Made by a program: the position numbers and the translations under genes. This document shows positions 17,417-26,276 of a stretch of DNA of 64,000 nucleotides, piece after piece. How positions within the stretch are numbered: position 1 is the stretch's first letter; the number at the start of each line of letters is the position of its first letter. The notes beneath the pieces were generated by a model. The model was given only the letters and a program-made list of their open reading frames with translations, ran no database searches and had not been told where the DNA came from. Source of the DNA: Flavobacterium piscis (GTDB lineage Bacteria > Bacteroidota > Bacteroidia > Flavobacteriales > Flavobacteriaceae); contig NZ_LVEN01000046.1 in assembly GCF_001686925.1 (NCBI RefSeq), positions 585,370 to 649,369 on the forward strand. Direction: 5' to 3'.

Positions 17417-19237
17417 ATGAGAAGTTTACGATCAGAATTTATTATTTCTATAATGCTGTTATTGCTATTTCCAATCGGAATGATGGCACAGGATTCTATT
17501 GCCAAAAAGAAGGCGATGCCGGTTTCGAAAATGAGTAAAGCGGTAATAAGTCTTGAAAAGTCTCTGGATAAAAATGATGAGGGAAAAATTGCCGAGAACT
17601 ACGAACAACTGGCAAATGAATTTTTGAATAAAGGGAATAATGCAAAGGCAGAGGAATATTTTAAAAGAGCATTAAACAGCTATACCAAATTAAAATGGAC
17701 TGAAGATAAAACCCGCGTAACGCGCAGTTTGGCCAAAGTACAGGAAAACCAAAAAAACTTTAATTCGGCGATTAAAAATTATGAAGTCGCGGGCGCATTA
17801 TCAAAAGATGTTGCTGAAGAAAAAATAAATTTAAACGATGCTAACCGATTAAAAACGCAAGCGGCTCCAGTATCACAGGCAGTTTACGTTGACTCGAATA
17901 TTGAGTTGCTCAAAAAAGAAAATAAAGCTGGTGAAGTTGCTGAAGCTTATGTACAAAAAGCAGAAAATTCATTAAAGCAAAAAGATAAAAGTGTTGCAAT
18001 AGAAAGCTATAAAAATGCCCTCGCTTACGCAAAAGACAAACCTGAGTCGATAATTAAAATTAAAAATGAAATTGCCAATGTATATGCCTCAGACAATCAG
18101 TTTGAAAAAGCAATTGGAATCAACGAAAAACTATTGGCAGAAGCCGTAACCAAACAAGATTTTAATACCCAAATCAAGCAACTGCAATCGCTGGCAGCTC
18201 TTTATTTTAAAAAAGAAGAACCAAAAAAGGCATTAGTTTCATTGAAAGAAGCATATGATCTGGCGTCTAAAAAAGGAAATTCGGCGGAAGCCAAAAATAC
18301 TTTATCGGCCTTGGTAAAATACTATAAATCGAATGGTAATGAAAAAGAAAGTATGGCGCTTTACGAGCAATTCTTTCAAAATTTTGATGAGTTAATTCAA
18401 TCTGATACTACTTTGATTAATGCGAAAACTTTTCAGGTTACAGAAGGAAAGATACGTCAGCTCGAAAAAGAAAAATCATTAAAAGATGAATTAATTACCA
18501 AGAAAAATACCTTCAACTACTTTCTTTTAGGATCAATTTTGTTGCTTTTGCTCTTGTTTGCTTTTATTGTAAAAGCATTGTATTCGATAAAAACCAAGAA
18601 CAAGGAAATCGCGTTGCAATCGTTACGACGCGAGATGAATCCGCATTTTATATTTAATAGTTTAAATAGCGTGAATCAGTTTATATCTGAAAATAAAGAA
18701 CTGGAAGCCAATAAATACCTGACTTCGTATTCGAATTTGATGCGGAATATGATGGAAAATTCGAATAAAGATTTTATTTCGCTGGACAAAGAAGTCGAAC
18801 AATTAAAAAAATACCTGGATCTGGAACATTTACGTTTTCAGGATAAATTTGATTTTAAAATTACGGTTGATGAAACTCTGGACACAGAAAGGGTTTTTGT
18901 GCCCAATATGATTATCCAGCCACATTTAGAAAATGCAATTTGGCACGGCTTACGTTACCTCGATAAAAAGGGATTCTTGAAGCTTCAATTCCGGTTTGTT
19001 GATGGCAAAATTGTCGTGATTATTGATGATAACGGAATTGGTTTAACCAAAAGCCAGGAACTGAAAACGATCAATCAGAAAGTGCATGAATCCCGCGGTC
19101 TTAATAATACCAATGAACGAATTGGTTTGCTGAACGAATTGTATAAAAAGAATATTGCTTTTGAAATTAAAGAGAAAGTATTGCCGGAATCCGGAACAAT
19201 TGTTCAGATTATTTTTCCATTAATTGATACCATATGA
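17417..19237 (+). CDS. LytS/YehU-type sensor histidine kinase with TPRs
   Basis: A 606-residue kinase. An N-terminal signal peptide (to about residue 24) is followed by tetratricopeptide-like repeats to about residue 360, a single transmembrane helix near 375-395, a short coiled coil, and a His_kinase/HATPase pair. The phosphorylated His is H410 in REMNPHFIFNSLN. The ATPase domain has QPHLENAIWHGL, DDNGIG and the GLNNTNERIGLL loop. The periplasmic TPRs probably sense a protein or envelope state. Its stop overlaps the start of the LytTR regulator gene, making a two-component pair. Confidence 0.9.
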   Translation: MRSLRSEFIISIMLLLLFPIGMMAQDSIAKKKAMPVSKMSKAVISLEKSLDKNDEGKIAENYEQLANEFLNKGNNAKAEEYFKRALNSYTKLKWTEDKTRVTRSLAKVQENQKNFNSAIKNYEVAGALSKDVAEEKINLNDANRLKTQAAPVSQAVYVDSNIELLKKENKAGEVAEAYVQKAENSLKQKDKSVAIESYKNALAYAKDKPESIIKIKNEIANVYASDNQFEKAIGINEKLLAEAVTKQDFNTQIKQLQSLAALYFKKEEPKKALVSLKEAYDLASKKGNSAEAKNTLSALVKYYKSNGNEKESMALYEQFFQNFDELIQSDTTLINAKTFQVTEGKIRQLEKEKSLKDELITKKNTFNYFLLGSILLLLLLFAFIVKALYSIKTKNKEIALQSLRREMNPHFIFNSLNSVNQFISENKELEANKYLTSYSNLMRNMMENSNKDFISLDKEVEQLKKYLDLEHLRFQDKFDFKITVDETLDTERVFVPNMIIQPHLENAIWHGLRYLDKKGFLKLQFRFVDGKIVVIIDDNGIGLTKSQELKTINQKVHESRGLNNTNERIGLLNELYKKNIAFEIKEKVLPESGTIVQIIFPLIDTI

Positions 19238-19983
19238 TGACTATTCAGAAGATAAAAAGTGTCATTGTCGAAGATGAATTGGCAGCGCGCGAAGTACTCA
19301 AAAATTATTTGAGTAAATATTGTCCGCAGGTTGAAGTTGTGGGAGAGGCGCAGAATATAAAAGAAGCTGTGCCGTTGCTGCATGAAATTCGGCCGCAATT
19401 GGTTTTTTTGGATGTCGAAATGCCTTTTGGGAATGCTTTTGACGTTCTCGAAGCGTGTAAAGATTTACAATTCGAAACCATATTTGTAACCGCTTTTTCT
19501 GAATATTCGCTAAAAGCCCTGAACCAAAGTGCCGCCTATTATTTGCTAAAACCCATTAGTATCGAAGAATTGATTGTGGCGGTAAATAAAGTGCAGCATC
19601 AAATCATGAATCATGAGATTTTCAATAGAAATAAAATTATTGTAGAAAATTTTCATGAATCAAAACCAGAAAAACAACAGGTCATTTTACCAACTCTGGA
19701 AGGTTTTGAAGTCGTTAAAATGGAAGAAATAGTTCGCTTACGCGGAAACGGAAATTTTACCGATCTCTATCTAAATAACGGAAACAAAAAAATGGTCTGC
19801 CGATTTTTAAAGCATTTTTCGGAGATTTTGCCTTTGCCTTTTATAAGAGTTCATAAATCGCATATCATTAATATGAATTGTGTAAAATCGTATAATAAAG
19901 GAGGAATTGTAACGCTAAACGACGGAGCTGAAATTGAAGTGTCGCCTACTTATAAAGAAGATTTTTTAAAGAACTTTAAGTAA
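19234..19983 (+). CDS. LytTR-family response regulator
   Basis: A 249-residue regulator partnered with the kinase just upstream (overlap of 4 bp; a second ATG at 19237 is equally possible). The receiver domain has the acidic pair near residue 13-15, the phospho-acceptor D60 in VFLDVEMP and the conserved Lys of LLKPIS. Residues about 150-249 form a LytTR DNA-binding domain with EEIVRLRGNGNFTDLYL and PFIRVHKSHIINMNCV. It should bind direct repeats upstream of target promoters once phosphorylated. Targets are not visible here. Confidence 0.93.
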   Translation: MMTIQKIKSVIVEDELAAREVLKNYLSKYCPQVEVVGEAQNIKEAVPLLHEIRPQLVFLDVEMPFGNAFDVLEACKDLQFETIFVTAFSEYSLKALNQSAAYYLLKPISIEELIVAVNKVQHQIMNHEIFNRNKIIVENFHESKPEKQQVILPTLEGFEVVKMEEIVRLRGNGNFTDLYLNNGNKKMVCRFLKHFSEILPLPFIRVHKSHIINMNCVKSYNKGGIVTLNDGAEIEVSPTYKEDFLKNFK

Positions 19984-19985
19984 GG

Positions 19986-20230
19986 TTTGCCGCGAAGGCA
20001 CTAAGGCACAAAGATTTTCTTCTCATTTTATGTCATCCTTGACGCAGGAAGGATCACGCACGAACTTGACAAAGATTGTATTGTCATTGCTTAGATCTTC
20101 TATAAAGACTTTGCGACTTTGCGAGCAATTTCACGCTGGTAGTAAAAACTTAAAGTAATAATCGCGCAAAGACGCAAAGTTTAATAATAAAAGAAAAAAA
20201 CTTTGTGTCTTAGCGTCTTTGTGGCAAACA
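19986..20230. repeat. Mosaic of CAAAG/GACGC intergenic repeats
   Basis: The stretch holds GCGAAGGCACTAAGGCACAA at its left, a TTCGAC-family-like part near 20030-20085, and an inverted pair around 20162-20225 (GCAAAGACGCAAAGTTT facing AAACTTTGTGTCTTAGCG). It contains no plausible gene. Similar phrases occur at 25680-25735. Confidence 0.6.
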
Positions 20231-20234
20231 AATA

Positions 20235-22199
20235 TTACAAGTCAAATTCCCCGTCAATCGACAGCGAATCATTTTTCACCGCAGTTGAATCCGGAGCTTT
20301 TATTCTGATTAAAGATCTTGCATTACCGGAAATATAAACGGGCAGTTGCCCTATTGTATCTTCAGGGACCAAAAGACCACGACGAAACATTAAATTCTTT
20401 AAAAATTTCTGGTTTTGTACCGCAAAGTCCCTTAGATTTCCCTGATCGTTAAACTGATACATGAATTTTCTTGGTTTCGGAATAATAGTGGCCAAATACA
20501 AACATTCATCCACATTTAAAGCCGATGGACTTTTCTGGAAATAGAAATGGCTTGCTTCGCCAATTCCGTATACATTTGGTCCCCATTCAATAATATTGAA
20601 ATACACTTCCAGCATTCTTTCTTTGCTTACTACGCGATTGTTTTCCAGAATATAAACCAGTAGAATTTCTTCCAGCTTACGCGAAAGTGTTTTTTCTCTG
20701 GTCAGGAACACATTCTTAATCAATTGCATGCTTATCGTACTAGCGCCGCGAGAGAATTTTTTAGTTTTAATATTCTTGAGGATAGATTGTTTGAAAGCTT
20801 CATTAATAAATCCGCGATGTTGGAAGAAAGACGGATCTTCGGTCGTCAAAACCGATTTTCGTAAATAAGGCGAAATCTGGTCCAAAGGCGTGTAATTAGG
20901 ATTTGCATTTCCAACCAAAACCGGGCGTTGTAAAACATTCTGGATAATGGCGCGATACACAAATTCGCCGTTTAATTTATTAAGATCGGCTTCTCCGTAT
21001 TTGGTGATTTTTAGATCTTCTTTATTGAGTTTACTATCAAAAACTAAAGTATTCGGTTTGTTTTTATTGAATTTGAAATCCAGTTTATAATCGAAATTTC
21101 CGGTAGCTTCCATTCCCTGAAAATGGGTGAACAAGCCGTCAGGCAGGGAAACAATAAAATCCTGCGCTTTCATTTTCGGGATATCTACTTTCAAAGTATA
21201 AATAGTATCCTTTTCGGTACTGTATGAAATATAAGGTTTTACTTTTATCTTGTTGAGCTGCATGGTCGAAGTGCTGTCAATCGAAATAAAATCATCTCCC
21301 AATAAAAAGCGATAATCAAAACGTGCATTTTTGATAATGACGTCTTTACTGGCAATTTTAGGGTGATTAATTTTTAAATTAGTAATCGAAGTGTAACCGT
21401 CGATATGCAATTCGCTGCCATCTTTTTCTATGTTTTGAACATTTAGTCTGATAGAATCGAAACTTGCTTTTAAGTTATATCGTTCGTCTAAATACGGAAC
21501 TCTGATGGCTCCGGTATCTAAATTGAAGAAACGAATATCGGCTTTCTTATTTCTTGGGTCAGCAAATCCTTTTATGTTCCATTTTTGATCAAAATCTTTA
21601 CTTTGAACATGAAGATTAGTTTCGAGTTGTTTGTTGTCTAAAACCAGTTTATTTACAGCAACAGTAGTCTTTTTGCCATTGTCATCAATTCTGAAATTCA
21701 GATTTTCCAGTTTCATGTCTGTAGGAACCAGATTCAGTAATTTTGAAATAATACGATACGCAAAAGCGGCGTATTTACGTTTTTCGTTTTTATCAGTATC
21801 GGCTTTGTCTTTCTTTAAAAAAGCATCAAAATTGCGGACATTTCCTTTTTTAACTAATTGAATATAACCGTTGTTTACTTTTAAAGTTCCAATTTGTACA
21901 TCCCCAATTAGTAAATTCGATAAACTAACACTGGTTTCAATTTTTTCAATATTACAAAGTGTATCAGCATTTTTAGGAACCAGAACAACATTGGTTAATT
22001 TAATACCATTTAAACCATCAAACGTAGCCGATTTTACAGAAAATGTACTGTTGTATTCAGTATTCATTTTAGTTTTTACTTTGGCAATAGCTTGTTTTAA
22101 AAGCGAATCACGAAAAAAGTAAAAGCCTAAAAAAAGCACTACCAATACTAATGCAATTATCAGGAGTGCTTTGTATATTTTTTGTTTTGGGAAGTTCAT
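20235..22199 (-). CDS. Membrane GT51 peptidoglycan glycosyltransferase with AsmA-like N-terminus
   Basis: A 654-residue protein anchored by one N-terminal helix (about residues 9-28). Residues about 30-420 are a long beta-rich region resembling AsmA-type domains, with phrases such as LKVNNGYIQLVKKG and GEFVYRAI. Residues about 430-610 are a GT51 domain: TTEDPSFFQHRG with the catalytic Glu, FSRGASTISMQLIKNVFL, KLEEILLVYILE and YFNIIEWGPNVYGIGEA. GT51 enzymes polymerise lipid II into glycan strands. There is no transpeptidase domain, so it is monofunctional in catalysis. Confidence 0.87.
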   Translation of the reverse strand: MNFPKQKIYKALLIIALVLVVLFLGFYFFRDSLLKQAIAKVKTKMNTEYNSTFSVKSATFDGLNGIKLTNVVLVPKNADTLCNIEKIETSVSLSNLLIGDVQIGTLKVNNGYIQLVKKGNVRNFDAFLKKDKADTDKNEKRKYAAFAYRIISKLLNLVPTDMKLENLNFRIDDNGKKTTVAVNKLVLDNKQLETNLHVQSKDFDQKWNIKGFADPRNKKADIRFFNLDTGAIRVPYLDERYNLKASFDSIRLNVQNIEKDGSELHIDGYTSITNLKINHPKIASKDVIIKNARFDYRFLLGDDFISIDSTSTMQLNKIKVKPYISYSTEKDTIYTLKVDIPKMKAQDFIVSLPDGLFTHFQGMEATGNFDYKLDFKFNKNKPNTLVFDSKLNKEDLKITKYGEADLNKLNGEFVYRAIIQNVLQRPVLVGNANPNYTPLDQISPYLRKSVLTTEDPSFFQHRGFINEAFKQSILKNIKTKKFSRGASTISMQLIKNVFLTREKTLSRKLEEILLVYILENNRVVSKERMLEVYFNIIEWGPNVYGIGEASHFYFQKSPSALNVDECLYLATIIPKPRKFMYQFNDQGNLRDFAVQNQKFLKNLMFRRGLLVPEDTIGQLPVYISGNARSLIRIKAPDSTAVKNDSLSIDGEFDL

Positions 22200-22418
22200 A
22201 AATGGAGATTGGTATTCGAAATTTTTCGCTTTTCAAAGCTAGTGTAAATTTAAATTTAAATTTATCAGCTTATAAAATTTTCCTTGTAAATTTTTAATAA
22301 TGCTCTAAAGGTTTGATTTTGTTATTATTGTGTTTTGCGTTTTCCTAAATAAAAGAAGGAATTTATGGTTTAGCGTCAAAATTGAGAGAACCCGTAAAGT
22401 TTTACAATTTACACAATA

Positions 22419-22426
22419 TATATTTG
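22419..22426 (+). promoter_or_regulatory. -7 element TATATTTG
   Basis: A perfect TAnnTTTG match 28 bp before the lipoprotein gene start. The -33 region is only T-rich. Confidence 0.5.
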
Positions 22427-22454
22427 CGCAATTAATAATATTAAAATCAAACCA

Positions 22455-22931
22455 ATGAAAATCTTTAAAAAAATTATGTTTTTGTCTTTTGCCATTTGTG
22501 CAATGGTGTTATCGTCATGCAGTAGTAATGATTCTGATGATGAAGGAACTCCGGAAGATCAGGAAGAATTTATTAAATTCACATACAATGGGACAGTATA
22601 CAATTTTGAGCCTGGCGTTATGTCTTCGTTAAACATGAATATTATGGGAAGTACGGGAATTGATAACACTTACAAAAAAATCTCATTATGGACGCCTTTG
22701 AATGTTACTAAGGGAAGCCATGACATCGTATATGATTTATCAAATATGGAGACTACTTATCAAGCGTCTTTTAGTTTTTTGCCTGCAATAAATAATGCTA
22801 ATGCTAAATCTGGAAAAATAAATATTACTGCTGTTGATGATGAAAAAATTGAAGGGACATTTACTTTTTCGGGAACTTCAGGAGATCAGACATTTACTGT
22901 TACAGAAGGAAGCTTTAGAGTTTTAAAATAG
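22455..22931 (+). CDS. Small hypothetical lipoprotein (DUF6252-like)
   Basis: A 158-residue lipoprotein with the signal ending LSSC (about C22), then an Asp/Ser/Glu spacer. The mature domain is a small beta sandwich by appearance, with IKFTYNGTVYNFEP at its start and IEGTFTFSGTSGDQTFTVTE at its end. The latter pattern recalls Bacteroidetes lipoproteins of the DUF6252 type, which have no known function. It is monocistronic, with its own promoter element and a strong terminator. Confidence 0.7.
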   Translation: MKIFKKIMFLSFAICAMVLSSCSSNDSDDEGTPEDQEEFIKFTYNGTVYNFEPGVMSSLNMNIMGSTGIDNTYKKISLWTPLNVTKGSHDIVYDLSNMETTYQASFSFLPAINNANAKSGKINITAVDDEKIEGTFTFSGTSGDQTFTVTEGSFRVLK

Positions 22932-22952
22932 ATCTCATACTTCTTTAAATAT

Positions 22953-22993
22953 AAATTGCTCATGAATCTTTGAAATTTTCATGAGCAATTTTT
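22953..22993. terminator. Terminator between convergent genes
   Basis: A perfect 14-bp stem (22953-22966 with 22978-22991) followed by T residues, placed between the lipoprotein gene and radA. Confidence 0.88.
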
Positions 22994-23019
22994 TATAAGA
23001 GAAAATCTGTTTTTTGCTT

Positions 23020-24381
23020 TTATCCAAATAAAATACCGGCTACATCTTCAATTTTGGCAACAAGCTCAATTTTAATTCCAGGATTTTTTAAGGCAATTTT
23101 ATTATATTTCGAAACAAAAATAGTCGTGAAACCTAATTTTTCGGCTTCCTGAATTCTTTGATCAACACGATTTACAGGACGAATTTCTCCCGAAAGTCCA
23201 ACTTCGCCGGCAAAACAGAACCCTTTTGTTACCGGAATATCTTCGTTTGAGGATAAAATGGCAGCGACAACGGCAAGGTCAATTGCGGGATCATCAACAG
23301 AAATTCCTCCGGTTACGTTCAAAAAGACATCTTTTGCTCCTAAACGAAATCCGGCTCTTTTTTCTAAAACGGCCAAAATCATGTTGAGTCTTTTGGCGTT
23401 GTAGCCCGTTGTGCTTCGTTGTGGCGTTCCGTAAACTGCAGTACTTACCAAAGATTGTATTTCGATCATCAGAGGACGCATGCCTTCCATAGTTGTGGCA
23501 ATGGCAGTTCCGGACATTTCTTCGTCTTTGTGCGAAATCAATATTTCTGACGGATTGCTGACTTCGCGTAAACCGCTTCCTAACATTTCATAAATTCCTA
23601 ATTCGGCAGTAGAACCAAAACGGTTTTTTAGCGAACGCAAAATTCGGTAAACGTGATTTCGATCGCCTTCAAATTGCAAAACGGTATCGACCATATGTTC
23701 CAGAATTTTTGGTCCGGCGATGTTTCCGTCTTTCGTAATATGCCCAATTAAAATAACCGGAATATTAGTTTCTTTGGCAAACTTGATCAGTTCCGCAGTC
23801 GTTTCTCTAATCTGAGAAATACTTCCGGCTGTAGATTCTATATAATCCGTATGCAAAGTCTGAATCGAGTCGATAATGACAATTTCCGGCTGAATAGCTT
23901 CAATTTGTTTGAAGATATTCTGCGTTTTCGTTTCCGTCAAAATATAGCAATTGTCGCTGTTTGGCGTGATTCTTTCGGCACGCATTTTTATTTGTTTCTG
24001 GCTTTCTTCACCGGAAACATATAAAGTTTTATAAGGTAATTTTAATGAGATTTGAAGCAAAAGTGTACTCTTTCCAATTCCAGGTTCACCGCCTAAAAGT
24101 GTCAAAGATCCAGGGACGATTCCGCCACCCAAAACACGGTTCAATTCTCCATCAGTAGTATCCATACGAATTTCCTGAGTCGAGTCGATCTCATTAATTT
24201 TTAATGGGCGTGGAGCTTTTCCAGTTGGAGTAGGTTCGCTTTTCCAGGCCACTTTTTCCTGCTTCTGAATGATTTCTTCAGCAATAGTATTCCATTCTTT
24301 GCAGGCATTGCATTGTCCTTGCCATTTGGCGTATTGGGTGCCGCAGTTCTGGCAAAAAAAGGAAGTTTTAACTTTAGACAT
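23020..24381 (-). CDS. radA: DNA repair protein RadA
   Basis: A 453-residue RadA (Sms), a RecA-like branch-migration helicase in recombinational repair. The N-terminal zinc finger has C10, C13, C24 and C27. The Walker A is GGEPGIGKST at residues 97-106. The RadA-specific KNRFG motif is at 252-256. The C-terminal third is the Lon-protease-like domain with FAGEVGLSGEIRPV. The length matches the family. Its ATG overlaps the stop codon of the upstream esterase-fold gene by one base, so the two are translationally coupled. Confidence 0.95.
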   Translation of the reverse strand: MSKVKTSFFCQNCGTQYAKWQGQCNACKEWNTIAEEIIQKQEKVAWKSEPTPTGKAPRPLKINEIDSTQEIRMDTTDGELNRVLGGGIVPGSLTLLGGEPGIGKSTLLLQISLKLPYKTLYVSGEESQKQIKMRAERITPNSDNCYILTETKTQNIFKQIEAIQPEIVIIDSIQTLHTDYIESTAGSISQIRETTAELIKFAKETNIPVILIGHITKDGNIAGPKILEHMVDTVLQFEGDRNHVYRILRSLKNRFGSTAELGIYEMLGSGLREVSNPSEILISHKDEEMSGTAIATTMEGMRPLMIEIQSLVSTAVYGTPQRSTTGYNAKRLNMILAVLEKRAGFRLGAKDVFLNVTGGISVDDPAIDLAVVAAILSSNEDIPVTKGFCFAGEVGLSGEIRPVNRVDQRIQEAEKLGFTTIFVSKYNKIALKNPGIKIELVAKIEDVAGILFG

Positions 24382-25535
24382 TATTTACCGGTTTTTTCAA
24401 GTGTTTTCATCTGGTCGATTTTCTCGTACATCAAATCTTTGTTTAAATCGCCAATTGGCTCCATTTGCGAAGCATTCTGATATTTTTTTGAAGCTCTTTT
24501 AGGATCTCCCATTTTTTCATACATCAATCCTAATTCGTACTCTCCTAACATCGCTTTTGGATAATTTACATTTCCAATTTCAGCCATTTTACCTAATTCA
24601 TCATAAGCATTCTTTTTCAAAATCAGAGTTTCTATAATTTTAAAATCGCTGATTCTTACCGGAATCTGAACTCCCATAACTTTAGACATAATATTGTATT
24701 TGTTCTCCAGATAATCGGCATAACCCGTTTCCAGAACAGCTATTTTATTATTGTATTCTGCAGAATTTATAGGTCTGTACACTTCAAATATCTGATACAA
24801 AGCGCTAGGAATTGCATGTAAAACCTGAGTATAATGTGTTGTGCCTTTAAATACATCGTATTTATAATTTACTAACGGATTATTGGCAATTTTAATATTG
24901 CTGTCTAATTTTTCAATTGGTTCTTTGATTTTTTTATTGTCTCCATCTGCTGCAGACAAATAATAGAATAAAGGTTCTGTAATTTTAGCAAATTTTTCAG
25001 GGATTCTAATTTCCATTTTATTAGCCAATTCAGGACTAAAAGAGATGTAAGCGCTAAAAAGAGGTTTTTCTTTATATAAATAAAAATTAATAAAACTTGC
25101 TGTTACATCATGGCCTGCAATAATTCTAAACGGAGATGTACGGTATTTTTTTTCGATATAAGGAACCAGTTCGGCACCAATAAATTCAAAAAAGTTGGCT
25201 CCTTTCTCAAACGGAAGACCTGTATTTTGGTCGATTGTGGTGTCGTCTTCGCGCTCGTCATTTTTGTTTTGATGAACACCAATGATAATCACTTCGGGTA
25301 AATCTCCCCAATAAGATCCGTAGCTCAAGGCTCCGGAAAAAGGATCAAATAAATAATCGCCATCTAATAAATATAAAACAGGATATTTTTTTTCGGGATT
25401 AGCCTCGTAAGAAGCAGGAAGCCCAATGGTTATTCTTCGTTCTTCGCCAAGTTTTTCAGATTTGATGTTGTCGAATGTTTTCTGCGAAAAGACAGAAAAG
25501 GAAATTAGGGTAAGCAGTAAGTAAACTTTTTTCAT
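24381..25535 (-). CDS. Esterase-fold (Fes/D-type) protein with C-terminal TPR, atypical nucleophile
   Basis: An exported alpha/beta-hydrolase of the Esterase_D/Fes fold. The ATG at 25535 (MKKVYLLLTLISFSVFS) gives a normal signal peptide; the longer reading adds four residues. Fold marks are RRITIGLPASYEANPEKKYP, YLLDGDYLF and the strand before the nucleophile elbow. That elbow reads AGHDVTASF, with Asp where such esterases have Ser. The C-terminal 80 residues look like one or two TPR helices (GEYELGLMYEKMGDPKRA). It is coupled to radA, which is probably a shared transcript with no functional link. Confidence 0.75.
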   Translation of the reverse strand: MKKVYLLLTLISFSVFSQKTFDNIKSEKLGEERRITIGLPASYEANPEKKYPVLYLLDGDYLFDPFSGALSYGSYWGDLPEVIIIGVHQNKNDEREDDTTIDQNTGLPFEKGANFFEFIGAELVPYIEKKYRTSPFRIIAGHDVTASFINFYLYKEKPLFSAYISFSPELANKMEIRIPEKFAKITEPLFYYLSAADGDNKKIKEPIEKLDSNIKIANNPLVNYKYDVFKGTTHYTQVLHAIPSALYQIFEVYRPINSAEYNNKIAVLETGYADYLENKYNIMSKVMGVQIPVRISDFKIIETLILKKNAYDELGKMAEIGNVNYPKAMLGEYELGLMYEKMGDPKRASKKYQNASQMEPIGDLNKDLMYEKIDQMKTLEKTGK

Positions 25536-25547
25536 GATTTGGGGCAT

Positions 25548-25911
25548 TTCAGTGAATTAAAAAGTATTGAAATAGTGTAGCAATATAATACTTTATTTGC
25601 TTTTTTATTATTGTAGGATTTTTAAAATAGCAATATAGATTCAGTTTGTAATGAATAAATCAAAATCTAACCGAAAAGTTAGCAAAGATTTACGCAGTCG
25701 CAAAGTTAAAGGCAAAGCTTTGCGAACTTTCTGTTTTTATAGAAACCTTAAAGCAAATAAAACTTCCTGTACTTTTGGGGTTAATTTTTTTTCTAAATAG
25801 AGATTTTGGGATTGTTCTTTTAAAATCAAAAATTGAATTCAGGCAAATAGAATGCTGTTCGTGCAAAGTAAATTTGACAAACTAAAGTTAGATAAAACGT
25901 AAAAGGAAAAC
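25548..25911. repeat. Intergenic region with CAAAG-type repeat
   Basis: No gene is seen. Around 25680-25735 are several GCAAAG/CGCAAAG phrases in both orientations, including GGCAAAGCTTTGCG, related to the repeat at 19986-20230. The rest is AT-rich and should hold the promoter of the esterase-radA unit. Confidence 0.5.
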
Positions 25912-26262
25912 TTAGGTTAACGAATTATCGTTTTCATTAGGGAAAATGATCCATGGTTTGAAGGTTTTTGCCTCTTCAAATTCCAGGGTTGCATAGGATA
26001 TAATGATAATAATGTCGTCTTTTTGAACTTTTCTCGCAGCAGGTCCGTTCAGGGTAATTTCGCCCGAATTTTTCTCTCCTTTGATCGCGTAAGTTTCAAA
26101 GCGTTCGCCATTATTAATATTTACAATAGATACTTTCTCACCTTCAATAATGTTCGAGGCTTCCAGTAAAGTTTCATCAATAGTAATACTGCCAATATAA
26201 TTTAAATCAGCTCCAGTTACTTTTACTCGATGAATTTTTGATTTTATAACTTGAATTTGCAT
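25912..26262 (-). CDS. panD: Aspartate 1-decarboxylase
   Basis: A 116-residue pyruvoyl enzyme that makes beta-alanine for pantothenate and coenzyme A. The self-cleavage site is G24-S25 in YIGSITID, giving a pyruvoyl group on the alpha chain. Typical segments include ERFETYAIKGE and LNGPAARKVQKDDIIIIISY. The length is slightly short of the usual 120-126. It follows panC after 14 bp, so the two pantothenate genes form an operon. Confidence 0.95.
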   Translation of the reverse strand: MQIQVIKSKIHRVKVTGADLNYIGSITIDETLLEASNIIEGEKVSIVNINNGERFETYAIKGEKNSGEITLNGPAARKVQKDDIIIIISYATLEFEEAKTFKPWIIFPNENDNSLT

Positions 26263-26276
26263 GATGCAAAGGTAAA

